Notes: generated from the letters alone by a model not told the origin. A DNA stretch of 55,058 nt from Mesorhizobium plurifarium (GCA_000824785.1 CCNB01000042.1:37797-92854); one strand, 5' to 3'. Positions 16,010 to 24,099 are shown, counted from the first letter of the stretch. Made by a program: numbers and translations.

Positions 16010-18016
16010 TCAGGAGGCCGCTGCGAGCGGCAAAGGCGTGACGCCGTCTTTCGAAACGTCGTCAGGCGAAGCTTCGTCCGGAGCGGCGGAAACGCAGCCG
16101 CGGCCGGCCGCCTTGGCGGCGTAGCAAGCGGCGTCGGCCCGGGCGATGATCTCGTCGACCTCGCCGCATCCGGCGTGGATCGGCGCGAGCCCGATGCTGG
16201 CGCCGATCGAATGCGGGCGCCCGTCCCAACTGAAATTGAGATTACGGATCGCATCGATGATCGAGCGCGCCGCGAGCGGCCCGCGCTCCCCGGCGCCCGA
16301 TTTGAGAAGGACGGCGAACTCGTCGCCGCCGAGCCGCGCGACGATGTCTTCCGGACCAAGCACATTGAGAAGGGTGTCGGCAACGCGCTTGAGCAGCGCA
16401 TCGCCCGCGGCATGGCCGCCGGTGTCGTTGACCGCCTTGAAGTGGTCGAGGTCGACGAACATGAACTGGTGCTCGCCGCCATTGAGGCGGCACTGGTCGA
16501 CACGCTCTTCCATGGTGCGGATGAAGCTCGAACGGTTGGCGAGCCCGGTCAGCGCGTCATGTGCGGCGGCATAGGCCAGCTGGCGCTGCAGCGCGCGTGC
16601 GTCGGTGAAATCCTGGAAGACGATGACCAGGCCGCAGAACTCCTCGCGGTCGTTCATGATCGGCGACACCACCTGGCGGATGCTGCAGCGCGTGTCGTCG
16701 CGCCGCACCAGGACCGCTCGGGTGTTCTGGTCGCAATGCGGCCGCTCGCCCGCCGGAGGGCGCGAAAGCCCGATCCTGTGCCCGCTCTCCTCATCGACCG
16801 CCCAATAGACATGGCCGAGCACCTTGCCCATGGCCTCGCCGACATCGACGCCGGTAAGCTTTTCGGCGATCGGGTTCATGAAGGTGATGCGGTTGGCGGC
16901 ATCGGTGCAGATCACCGCGTCGCCTATCGACTGCAGCGTCACACGGAGCCTCTCCTTCTCGTCGGCCAGCATGGCCGCGGAAACCTTGAGCCGTTCTTCG
17001 GCCTGCTTGCGCTCGGTGATGTCGGTCAAGCTGCCGATGGCCCGGACGAGCCGGCCCTGCGCGTCGCGCTCGATCGCCTTGCCGCGGTCAAGGATCCAGA
17101 CCCAATGGCCGTCCTTGTGCCGCATCCGGAACTCGGCCTCGAAGAAGGGCGTCTCGCCGTCAAGATGCGCGCGATCCGCTTCGGCGACGATTTCGCGGTC
17201 GTCCGGATGGATCATCGTCAGCCAGCGGTCGGGGTCGCCGTCGAGTTCACCATCGGCATAGCCCAGCATCTTGACCCAGGTTTCGGAATAGGTCGTGCCG
17301 CCCTTGCGCATGTCGAGGCTCCACATACCTTGCCCGGCGCTGGTCAGCGCGAAATTCCAGCGCGTCTCCGCCTCGGCGATGCGCGCCTCGGCCTGCTTGC
17401 GGGCGTCTATGTCCTCGATCTGCGACACGAGATAGAGCGGACGGCCTGTCTCCTCTTCTCGGATGACCGAGCCGGCAAGCTGCGCCCAGACCGCAGTGCC
17501 GTCCTTGCGCAGATACCGCTTCTCGAAGTGGAAGGAGTGGATCTTGCCTTCCTTCAGGCTCATCATCGTCTCGCGGCCGATCTGCAGATCGTCGGGATGC
17601 GTGATCTGGAGGAAAGTCAGCGCCTCGATCTCCGGGCGTGTGTAGCCGAGCATATCGGCGAAGGCAGGATTGGCCTGAACGATGCGCCCGTCGAGGCCGA
17701 CAATGGCGACGCCGATCGCCGAATCCTCCATGGCGCGACGAAAGCGCTGCTCGCTTTCGGCGATCTGCCGACCGTCGTCGATGATCCTGCGAATGAACAA
17801 TCCCGAGAAAAACAGCGTCACGGCCGTGATGGCGACGGATATCTGCAGGCAGACTTTCAGCGCCTCTTCACCGAGCCCCAGCGCCGGCAGCAAGACCGAT
17901 GCGGCCAGGGCAACCAGTCCCCCTGCCATGAACGCGAACACGGCACGCTTGCCGGCCCGCGGACCTTTCCAGTTCAACCACGCCACGATGCGATCCCACC
18001 CAACACGCAACTGCAC
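16010..18016 (-). CDS. Membrane-anchored PAS-PAS-PAS-GGDEF diguanylate cyclase
   Basis: About 668 aa. Two membrane helices near the N-terminus (AVFAFMAGGLVALAASVLLPAL and LQISVAITAVTLFFSGLFI) precede three PAS domains: about 95-205 (AIGVAIVGLDGRIVQANPAFADMLGY), 225-345 (WNFALTSAGQGMWSLDMR, with PAC segment) and 370-490 (VTLQSIGDAVICTDAANRITFMNP). A GGDEF domain follows with the intact motif at about 563-567. It should make c-di-GMP from GTP. The inhibitory I-site RxxD is not intact: the four residues are GPED. There is no EAL domain. The start is uncertain; GTG 18016 is chosen because the longest frame (TTG 18094) would begin inside an inverted repeat. Confidence 0.85.
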   Translation of the reverse strand: MQLRVGWDRIVAWLNWKGPRAGKRAVFAFMAGGLVALAASVLLPALGLGEEALKVCLQISVAITAVTLFFSGLFIRRIIDDGRQIAESEQRFRRAMEDSAIGVAIVGLDGRIVQANPAFADMLGYTRPEIEALTFLQITHPDDLQIGRETMMSLKEGKIHSFHFEKRYLRKDGTAVWAQLAGSVIREEETGRPLYLVSQIEDIDARKQAEARIAEAETRWNFALTSAGQGMWSLDMRKGGTTYSETWVKMLGYADGELDGDPDRWLTMIHPDDREIVAEADRAHLDGETPFFEAEFRMRHKDGHWVWILDRGKAIERDAQGRLVRAIGSLTDITERKQAEERLKVSAAMLADEKERLRVTLQSIGDAVICTDAANRITFMNPIAEKLTGVDVGEAMGKVLGHVYWAVDEESGHRIGLSRPPAGERPHCDQNTRAVLVRRDDTRCSIRQVVSPIMNDREEFCGLVIVFQDFTDARALQRQLAYAAAHDALTGLANRSSFIRTMEERVDQCRLNGGEHQFMFVDLDHFKAVNDTGGHAAGDALLKRVADTLLNVLGPEDIVARLGGDEFAVLLKSGAGERGPLAARSIIDAIRNLNFSWDGRPHSIGASIGLAPIHAGCGEVDEIIARADAACYAAKAAGRGCVSAAPDEASPDDVSKDGVTPLPLAAAS

Positions 18017-18083
18017 GTTGCCATAACCCTGGCGGATCGGTTTTAAGGAATGGTTGCGTGGACGGCGGCCATCGCTCCGCCAA

Positions 18084-18128
18084 CCGGCAAACAATTGCCG
18101 GCATGATTAAGGTACTGTTTCCAAACAG
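18084..18128. other. Two adjacent perfect inverted repeats
   Basis: CCGGCAA-ACAA-TTGCCGG at 18084-18101 and CTGTTT-CC-AAACAG at 18115-18128 lie between the nrsF stop and the diguanylate cyclase start. Neither is followed by a T-run, so they look more like protein-binding sites than terminators. Confidence 0.5.
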
Positions 18129-18152
18129 CATCAAAGGATCAGGGTGCGGCGG

Positions 18153-18791
18153 CTACCAGCGCACGAACAGCCGGCCGCCAATGGCGCCGAGCAGCGTGAG
18201 GAAAGCGATGGCGACCGTATACCAGGTGGCGACGAAGAGCGGCGAATCGTCGAAGCAATGCGCGGCATAGAAGGTTGCCGCGAGCCCGCCCGCGAGCAGG
18301 CCGGCCACCGCGCCCGCCAGCACCGGCCGCGTCGGCGCGCCGTAGCGCAGCATGCCGAGGAAAACCGCCAGCGGACCGATGCCGATCAGCGGGATGAAGC
18401 TCATGCAGATCATCATGTTGGAACCGATAAGCCGCTTGCCCCAATCGGCCTCGGGCACGACGAAGAGCTCCAGAACCACCGCCAGCACGACCAGAAGCGG
18501 CGCGGCGAGCATCCAGGCCATCCTCCGCCCGGTCGAAGCGCCCGGCACCGACAGCGCGCGGATCAGGGCGAAAGCGCTGGCCGCGAGCACCAGCGTAAAC
18601 ACGAATTTCGACATGAAGCGCATCGTATGCATGGCGGGCATGATGTCGGGGCGCGGCCCGATGGTCGCAAAGAAGACCGCCGCGGCGATCACTACGGCCA
18701 TGCCGACCGCCAGCCACCAGGCCTTGCCGAGCGGCATCGCCTTGTCCCGGGCATCGGCGTCGAGCGCCTTGATGAGATCCTCTGTCCTCAT
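18153..18791 (-). CDS. nrsF: NrsF-type membrane anti-sigma factor (DUF1109)
   Basis: 212 aa, six membrane helices. The cytoplasmic N-terminus MRTEDLIKALDADA is the part expected to hold the sigma factor. Exactly two cysteines are present, in MMICMSFIP and in AAHCFDDSP, 50 residues apart; family members use a conserved cysteine pair to sense oxidants or metals. ATG 18791 follows the sigF stop codon by one base (TGAcATG), so it is translationally coupled to sigF. The start matches the family N-terminus. It holds the sigma factor inactive until stress. Confidence 0.9.
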   Translation of the reverse strand: MRTEDLIKALDADARDKAMPLGKAWWLAVGMAVVIAAAVFFATIGPRPDIMPAMHTMRFMSKFVFTLVLAASAFALIRALSVPGASTGRRMAWMLAAPLLVVLAVVLELFVVPEADWGKRLIGSNMMICMSFIPLIGIGPLAVFLGMLRYGAPTRPVLAGAVAGLLAGGLAATFYAAHCFDDSPLFVATWYTVAIAFLTLLGAIGGRLFVRW

Positions 18792-18792
18792 G

Positions 18793-19329
18793 TCACTGTC
18801 GTCCAAACCGTTTGGCGATCGCGGCGAGACCGCGATGCAGCGACACGCGCACCGCCGTCTCGCTGATCCCGAGCTTGCTCGCCGTCTCGCCGATCGAATG
18901 GCCGTCGACCGAGATCGACGACACCACCGAGCGCTGCGCCGGCGGCAGCCCGTCGAGCGCCCGGTTGATGTCGCGCTCGCTCACCGTTTCCGCCTCCGGC
19001 TCCGCGAAGGTTTCGGCGATCTCATCGATCTCGACCTCGATACGCCGTCCGCGCCGGCGGAAAGCGTCGATCAGCTTGAAGCGGGCAATTGCGTAGACCC
19101 ACGGCAAGACCGGCGCATCCTCGCGCCAGGTGTGCCGTTTGACGTGAATTGCCAGCAAGGTTTCCTGCACGATATCCTCGGGGTCGACCCCGCCCTGTAC
19201 GATCTTGCGCCGGACAAAGCCGCGAACGAGAGCGGCAATCCGGTGCAGAAAGTCGGCATACGCCCTTTCATCGCCCGCGATCGCAGCCCTGAACAGCCCG
19301 GAGAGCTCGGCCTCGTCCTTGCCGGTCAC
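18793..19329 (-). CDS. sigF: ECF RNA polymerase sigma factor, SigF type
   Basis: 178 aa. Region 2 runs from about residue 25 to 90 (DPEDIVQETLLAIHVKRHTWREDAPVLPWVYAIARFKLIDAFRRR) and region 4 from about 125 to 175 (LDGLPPAQRSVVSSISVDGHSIGETASKLGISETAVRVSLHRGL); there is no region 1 or 3, as in ECF sigma factors. The start is put at the second GTG (19329), which has a GGGGGAG site 8 nt upstream; the first GTG (19338) overlaps that site. It is co-transcribed with nrsF, which identifies the SigF/NrsF stress-response pair of alphaproteobacteria. Confidence 0.92.
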   Translation of the reverse strand: MTGKDEAELSGLFRAAIAGDERAYADFLHRIAALVRGFVRRKIVQGGVDPEDIVQETLLAIHVKRHTWREDAPVLPWVYAIARFKLIDAFRRRGRRIEVEIDEIAETFAEPEAETVSERDINRALDGLPPAQRSVVSSISVDGHSIGETASKLGISETAVRVSLHRGLAAIAKRFGRQ

Positions 19330-19348
19330 AGAGTCCACTCCCCCGATT

Positions 19349-19374
19349 TTCGTGCTTCGGCCCTGGTTTGTTAC
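19349..19374 (-). promoter_or_regulatory. SigF-type autoregulatory promoter
   Basis: On the minus strand GTAACA (19374-19369) and CGAA (19352-19349) are separated by exactly 16 nt. This fits the GTAACC-N16-CGAA pattern I recall for alphaproteobacterial SigF. Transcription would begin about 13 nt before the GTG start at 19329. Confidence 0.72.
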
Positions 19375-19462
19375 GTGGCCGGCGAAATAATGTCCAAGCC
19401 AAACTACCGCAAAATCACGAAAGTTTGCGGCGCGGCGACCGATTGAAGCAGGGTCACAATGT

Positions 19463-19477
19463 TGACTACAACAATCA
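19463..19477 (+). promoter_or_regulatory. RirA-type iron-responsive operator
   Basis: TGA-N9-TCA (TGACTACAACAATCA) 73 nt upstream of the iron-binding-protein start. It overlaps a possible -35 hexamer TTGACT (19462-19467), so a bound repressor would block the polymerase. The motif is short, so the support is mostly its position. Confidence 0.6.
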
Positions 19478-19535
19478 GGTATTGATAGGAGCAGCCATGT
19501 TCGAACCCCTGTCTCCAGTTTTAAGGACGATGCCC

Positions 19536-20540
19536 ATGAAAATTGCCCTTTCCACGCTTGCCGGCGCCGTGCTGGCGCTCGGCCTGATCGCCGGCCCGGC
19601 CATGGCCGAGGATCAAGGCATCATCGTCTACAATGCCCAGCATGAGAGCCTCGCCAAGGAATGGGCGGCGGGCTTCACCAAGGAAACCGGCATCAAGGTC
19701 ACGCTGCGCAACGGCGGCGACAGCGATTTCTCCAACCAGATCGTCGCAGAGGGCGCGGCCTCGCCGGCCGACGTCTTCTTGACGGAGAATTCGCCGGCCA
19801 TGGCGCTGGTCGAGGCTGCGGGCCTGTTCGCGCCGGTCGACGCCGAGACCCTCGCCCAGGTTCCGCAGGAATACCAGCCCTCGAGCGGGAAGTGGGTCGG
19901 CGTCGCCGCCCGCAGCACCGTCTTCGCCTACAACAAGGACAAGCTCAAGGAAGACCAGTTGCCGAAGTCGCTGCTTGATCTCGCCGATCCGAGCTGGAAA
20001 GGCCGCTGGGCCGCATCGCCGTCGGGCGCCGATTTCCAGGCCATCGTCAGCGCACTGCTGCAGATCAAGGGCGAGGCTGCCACCGCCGGCTGGCTGAAGG
20101 CGATGAAGGAGAACTTCACAGCCTACAAGGGCAACTCGACGGTGATGAAGGCGGTCAATGCCGGCGAGATCAATGGCGGCGTGATCTACCACTATTATTG
20201 GTTCGGCGATCAGGCCAAGACCGGCGAGAACAGCAAGAATGTCGGCCTGCACTATTTCAAGAACCAGGACCCCGGCGCCTTCGTCTCGGTCTCCGGCGGC
20301 GGCGTGCTGGCCTCGAGCAAGCATCCCAAGGAAGCCCAGGCCTTCCTGAAGTGGGTGACCGGCAAGGGCGGCCAGGACGTGCTGAAGACCGGAACCTCGT
20401 ATGAATATGCGGTCGGCAAGGATGCCCAGTCCAACCCGAAGCTGGTGCCGCTGGCCGATCTGCAGGCGCCGAGAGTCGATCCGGCGACGCTGAATTCCAA
20501 GAAGGTCATCGACCTGATGACGCAAGCCGGCTTGCTTTAG
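19536..20540 (+). CDS. fbpA: Iron(III) ABC transporter substrate-binding protein
   Basis: About 334 aa, periplasmic. A signal peptide (MKIALSTLAGAVLALGLIAGPAMA) precedes the mature start EDQGIIVYNAQHES. The dityrosyl ferric-ion site of the FbpA family is visible as NGGVIYHYYWFGDQ, and GAFVSVSGGGVLASSKHPKEAQAFLKW is the family's C-terminal segment. ATG 19536 has AAGGA 8 nt upstream. An in-frame ATG at 19497 with a strong AGGAG site would add 13 residues before the signal peptide, so that start is also plausible. First gene of the importer; a terminator hairpin follows it before the permease gene. Confidence 0.92.
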   Translation: MKIALSTLAGAVLALGLIAGPAMAEDQGIIVYNAQHESLAKEWAAGFTKETGIKVTLRNGGDSDFSNQIVAEGAASPADVFLTENSPAMALVEAAGLFAPVDAETLAQVPQEYQPSSGKWVGVAARSTVFAYNKDKLKEDQLPKSLLDLADPSWKGRWAASPSGADFQAIVSALLQIKGEAATAGWLKAMKENFTAYKGNSTVMKAVNAGEINGGVIYHYYWFGDQAKTGENSKNVGLHYFKNQDPGAFVSVSGGGVLASSKHPKEAQAFLKWVTGKGGQDVLKTGTSYEYAVGKDAQSNPKLVPLADLQAPRVDPATLNSKKVIDLMTQAGLL

Positions 20541-20572
20541 TTCGCGTTCGTCCTAAAAGGGCGAACGACCGT

Positions 20573-20609
20573 GCTCCCGCGGCAATTCGCCTTCCGCGGG
20601 AGCGTTTTT
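20573..20609 (+). terminator. Hairpin between fbpA and fbpB
   Basis: Perfect 10-bp stem GCTCCCGCGG/CCGCGGGAGC, 11-nt loop, followed by GTTTTTG. It is a strong Rho-independent terminator; partial read-through would give more binding protein than permease. Confidence 0.92.
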
Positions 20610-20764
20610 GTTTGGAGATCGCTTCGTCGAATGACGATCGGCTGCGCCTCGAGCCGCTTGCGCGGCGTATCAGATCGCTTCCGCCATGCGGCGCCGGCGA
20701 CATGGCAGCGCGCCTGATGCAGTCGGCGATCGACATGACCCCGGCAAGGTTGCCGGTGGGCGCG

Positions 20765-22291
20765 ATGAAGAAGCGCCGGTCCATGTCATGGATCACGCTC
20801 GCCGCGGCTCTGATCTCGCTCATCGCGCTGTTGCCACTCGCCTTCATCGTCTGGATCGCTATCCAAACCGGCTGGGATACGGTGGTGGCGCTGATCTTCC
20901 GTCCGCGCGTCGGCGAACTGCTGGTCAACACCGGACTCCTCGTCATCGTCACCGTGCCGATCGCCATCGCGCTGTCGGTGGCGCTGGCCTGGCTGACCGA
21001 GCGCAGCGACCTGCCGGGCAATCGGCTTTGGTCGTGGCTGTCGGTCGCGCCGCTCGCCATCCCCGCTTTCGTGCACTCCTATGCCTGGATCAGCTTCGTT
21101 CCGGGCCTGCACGGGCTCTGGGCCGGCGTGCTGGTCTCCGTCATCGCCTATTTCCCGTTCCTCTATCTGCCGATCGCCGCCGCGTTGCGCCGCCTCGACC
21201 CGGCGCTGGAGGATGCCGCGGCGGCACTCGGTCTTGGCCCGTGGCGGGTTTTCGCCCGCGTCGTGCTGCCGCAACTGAGGCTCGCCATCTGCGGCGGCTC
21301 GTTGCTGGTCGGCCTGCATCTCTTGGCCGAGTACGGTCTGTATGTCTTCATCCGCTTCGACACGTTCACCACCGCGATCGTCGACCAATTCCAGTCGACC
21401 TTCAACGGTCCGGCCGCCAACATGCTGGCCGCCGTGCTGGTGGTCTGCTGCCTTTTCCTGCTCGTCCTCGAAGTGATGATACGCGGCGAGGAGCGCTATG
21501 CCCGCGTCGGTTCCGGCGCCGCGCGCAAGCAACAACGCGCTCGCCTCGGCCGCGCCACCTTGCCATGCCTGCTTTTGCCCGCCGGCGTCGCGCTGCTGTC
21601 GCTCGGTGTGCCCTTCGTCACCATAGGCCGCTGGCTGCTCGCTGGCGGCACCGAAGTCTGGCGGTGGGACGAGATCGGCCTGGCCCTCGGCCAGACGCTG
21701 TTCCTTGCCATCGCCGGCGCGGTGCTTGCAACCATTGCCGCCATGCCGATGGCCTGGATCTCGATCCGCGCCCCAGGGCGGCTGCAACGCCTGCTCGAGA
21801 GCTGCAATTACATCGTCGGCGCCTTGCCGGGCGTGGTCATCGCGCTGGCGCTGGTGACCATCACCGTGCGCGTCGCGCTGCCGCTCTACCAGACACTGTT
21901 CACCATCCTGTTCGGTTACGCGCTGATGTTCCTGCCGCGCGCGCTGATAAGCCTGCGCGCCTCGATCGCGCAGGCGCCGGTGGAACTGGAGCGCGCCGCC
22001 TCCAGCCTCGGCCGGCCGCCGGTCAAGGCGTTGTGGTCGACCACCGTCCGTCTGTCGGCGCCGGGCGCCGCGGCCGGCATGGCCATGGTGGCGCTCGGCA
22101 TCACCAACGAGCTCACCGCCACCCAGATGCTGGCGCCCAACGGCACCCGCACGCTGGCGATGGCTTTCTGGTCCTATAGCAGCGAGATCGACTACGCCTC
22201 CGCTGCCCCTTACGCGCTGATCATGGTGGCGATGTCGCTGCCGATGACCTGGTGGCTCTACATCCAGTCGAAGCGGATGGCCGGACGATGA
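20765..22291 (+). CDS. fbpB: Iron(III) ABC transporter permease
   Basis: About 508 aa, a fused double permease with about twelve membrane helices, typical of FbpB-type ferric transporters. Two EAA-like loops are seen: ALEDAAAALGLGPWRVFARVVLPQLRLAI in the first half and ELERAASSLGRPPVKALWSTTVRLSAPG in the second, where the ATPase docks. The start is not certain: ATG 20765 (MKKRRSMSWITLAAALISL) begins just before the first helix and has a GTGGG stretch upstream; in-frame ATGs at 20702, 20717 and 20735 are possible. The last codons overlap the ATPase start (ATGA). Confidence 0.9.
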   Translation: MKKRRSMSWITLAAALISLIALLPLAFIVWIAIQTGWDTVVALIFRPRVGELLVNTGLLVIVTVPIAIALSVALAWLTERSDLPGNRLWSWLSVAPLAIPAFVHSYAWISFVPGLHGLWAGVLVSVIAYFPFLYLPIAAALRRLDPALEDAAAALGLGPWRVFARVVLPQLRLAICGGSLLVGLHLLAEYGLYVFIRFDTFTTAIVDQFQSTFNGPAANMLAAVLVVCCLFLLVLEVMIRGEERYARVGSGAARKQQRARLGRATLPCLLLPAGVALLSLGVPFVTIGRWLLAGGTEVWRWDEIGLALGQTLFLAIAGAVLATIAAMPMAWISIRAPGRLQRLLESCNYIVGALPGVVIALALVTITVRVALPLYQTLFTILFGYALMFLPRALISLRASIAQAPVELERAASSLGRPPVKALWSTTVRLSAPGAAAGMAMVALGITNELTATQMLAPNGTRTLAMAFWSYSSEIDYASAAPYALIMVAMSLPMTWWLYIQSKRMAGR

Positions 22292-23370
22292 GCTTCCTCG
22301 AACTCAGCGGCGTCGCGAAAAGCTACGGCCCGGTGACGGCGCTCGCCGGCGTCGACCTGAAAGTCGAAAGCGGCAGCCGCACAGCCATCGTCGGCCCGTC
22401 CGGCTGCGGCAAGACCACCTTGCTCAGGCTGATCGCCGGCTTCGAGGCTCCGGACCGCGGCCGCATCGCGCTCGACGGCAAGGTGCTGGCCAATGGCGGC
22501 GCCGCCGTGCCGGCACATCGCCGCGGCATCGGCGTGGTCGCCCAGGATGGCGCCCTCTTCCCGCATCTCAGCATTGCCGACAATATCGGTTTCGGCATCG
22601 CGCGGAATGCCGATAAACGAGCCGAGCATATCGTCGAGCTCGCTTACATTGTCGGGCTGGACAAGGCGGTCCTGAAACGCCGGCCGCATGAGCTTTCCGG
22701 CGGCCAGCAGCAGCGCGTCGCGCTTGCCCGCGCCATGGCGATGAAGCCCAGGCTGATGCTGCTCGACGAGCCCTTCTCGGCCCTCGACACCGGTTTGCGC
22801 GCCTCGATGCGCAAGGCAGTGGCCGAGCTCCTGGAGGAGGCGGGCATCACCACCATCCTGGTCACGCACGACCAGGCCGAGGCGCTGTCCTTCGCCAGCC
22901 AGGTGGCGGTGATGCGCGACGGCCTGTTCTCGCAGGTCGGCACGCCGCGCGAGCTCTATTTTAAGCCCCGGGACAGGATGGTCGCCGAGTTCCTCGGCGA
23001 CGCCATCATCGTGCCGGCCAGGATCGCCGACGGCTTCGCCGTGTCGCGGCTCGGCCGCATCGCGGTCGACACGAACGAACGGCGCGATGTCGCGCGCATC
23101 ATGCTCAGGCCCGAGCAAATCCTGCTCAAGCTCACCTCGCGCGAAGGCATGTCGGGCACACCGGACATGCTGTTCGGCGAAGTGACGGACTGCGAGTTCG
23201 CCGGCTCGGTCTGCACCGTCGCGGTGCGGCTGCTCAACAGCCCGGATCCGCCCGATGCCGCGGCGATCGGCAACACGCCGCTCATCCTGCGCAGGACAGG
23301 CATGGACGCCCCGGCCGTCGGCGAGATCGTGCGTCTCACCGTCACCGGCAAGGCACATGTGTTCGTTTAG
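22288..23370 (+). CDS. fbpC: Iron(III) ABC transporter ATP-binding protein
   Basis: 360 aa. Walker A is GPSGCGKTT, the signature LSGGQQQRVALARAMA, Walker B LMLLDEPFSALD, and the H-loop LVTHDQAEAL. The C-terminal part after about residue 240 is a TOBE-like regulatory domain (RIMLRPEQILLKLTSREG, GEVTDCEFAGSVCTVAVRL). ATG 22288 overlaps the permease stop as ATGA, so translation is coupled. It powers ferric-ion uptake through the permease. The palindrome at 23382 lies directly after its stop. Confidence 0.93.
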   Translation: MSFLELSGVAKSYGPVTALAGVDLKVESGSRTAIVGPSGCGKTTLLRLIAGFEAPDRGRIALDGKVLANGGAAVPAHRRGIGVVAQDGALFPHLSIADNIGFGIARNADKRAEHIVELAYIVGLDKAVLKRRPHELSGGQQQRVALARAMAMKPRLMLLDEPFSALDTGLRASMRKAVAELLEEAGITTILVTHDQAEALSFASQVAVMRDGLFSQVGTPRELYFKPRDRMVAEFLGDAIIVPARIADGFAVSRLGRIAVDTNERRDVARIMLRPEQILLKLTSREGMSGTPDMLFGEVTDCEFAGSVCTVAVRLLNSPDPPDAAAIGNTPLILRRTGMDAPAVGEIVRLTVTGKAHVFV

Positions 23371-23381
23371 TCTCTAACTTG

Positions 23382-23407
23382 AAAATAATGCAATTTTGCA
23401 TTATTTT
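23382..23407. promoter_or_regulatory. Perfect palindrome before the toxin-antitoxin pair
   Basis: Twelve-base arms AAAATAATGCAA and TTGCATTATTTT with a 2-nt centre, followed by one more T. It lies 20 nt before the antitoxin start and 11 nt after the fbpC stop. It could be the antitoxin's own operator and also a terminator for the iron operon. It is markedly AT-rich against GC-rich surroundings. Confidence 0.72.
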
Positions 23408-23427
23408 TGGAAGCTCGGAGGCACATC

Positions 23428-23703
23428 ATGACGACATTGACGGTTACCGCGAGGGGCCAGGTCACCTTCCGGAAGGACGTGCTCAAGCACCTCGGCATCC
23501 AGCCCGGCGACAAGATCCGGCTCGATCTTCTGCCCGGTGGACGGGCGGAACTGAAAGCCGATCAGGGCAAGGGCTCCTGGCAGGAGCTGAGCGGGATGCT
23601 CAAGGGCAAGACGAACGGCGCACGGCTGTCGATCGAGGAGATCAACGATGCGATCGCCGACGCCGGCGCTTCGAGCGGGATGCGTGGACTCGAGCGCAAG
23701 TGA
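23428..23703 (+). CDS. AbrB/MazE-family antitoxin
   Basis: 91 aa. The N-terminal swapped-hairpin DNA-binding domain is clear: LTVTARGQVTFRKDVLKHLGIQPGDKIRLDLLPGGRAEL, as in AbrB/SpoVT/VapB-type antitoxins. The C-terminal SIEEINDAIADAGAS helix should bind the toxin. ATG 23428 has a GGAGG site 6 nt upstream. It overlaps the toxin start by four bases (GTGA). It would neutralise the PIN toxin and repress the operon at the palindrome just upstream. Confidence 0.88.
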   Translation: MTTLTVTARGQVTFRKDVLKHLGIQPGDKIRLDLLPGGRAELKADQGKGSWQELSGMLKGKTNGARLSIEEINDAIADAGASSGMRGLERK

Positions 23704-24098
23704 AGGTCAGCCTCGACACCAACGTGCTGTTGCGCCTTGTCGTCGGCGACGACGAAGCGCAGCAGCGGACAGCAGCCGCGACCCTGGAAGAAGCCGAACT
23801 GGTCGCGATCAGCGTTCAAGCGCTCTGCGAGTTTGTTTGGGTGCTGGACAGAAGTTACCGGGTCGCACGGCCCGATATATCCGCCTCGATCCGCCGCATC
23901 CTCGACATGCGCAACGTCGTAGCCAACCGACCGACGATCGAGGCGGGCCTGGCCGTGCTCGACGCCGGTGGCGATTTCGCCGATGGCGTGATCGCGTTCG
24001 ACGGTCAGTGGCTCGGTGGCGAAACCTTCGTGTCCTTCGATAGGAAAGCGGTAAAGCTGGTCGAGGGACAGGGAACGCCGACACTGCTGCTCGGGTGA
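23700..24098 (+). CDS. PIN-domain toxin (VapC-like ribonuclease)
   Basis: 132 aa. The acidic residues of the PIN metal site are present: D6 in SLDTNVLLR, E44 in LCEFVWVL, D92/D95 in GGDFADGVIA, and D114 in VSFDRKAV. Members cleave RNA, often tRNA or rRNA, when their antitoxin is lost. GTG 23700 overlaps the antitoxin stop (GTGA), the usual coupling in such modules. Its end lies one base from the end of the convergent phosphoesterase gene. Confidence 0.9.
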   Translation: MKVSLDTNVLLRLVVGDDEAQQRTAAATLEEAELVAISVQALCEFVWVLDRSYRVARPDISASIRRILDMRNVVANRPTIEAGLAVLDAGGDFADGVIAFDGQWLGGETFVSFDRKAVKLVEGQGTPTLLLG

Positions 24099-24099
24099 T

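Noticed and set aside
16175..18046. 623-codon plus-strand frame opposite the PAS-GGDEF gene
   Set aside because: The minus-strand product has clear PAS and GGDEF motifs; the plus frame has none and lacks a ribosome site.
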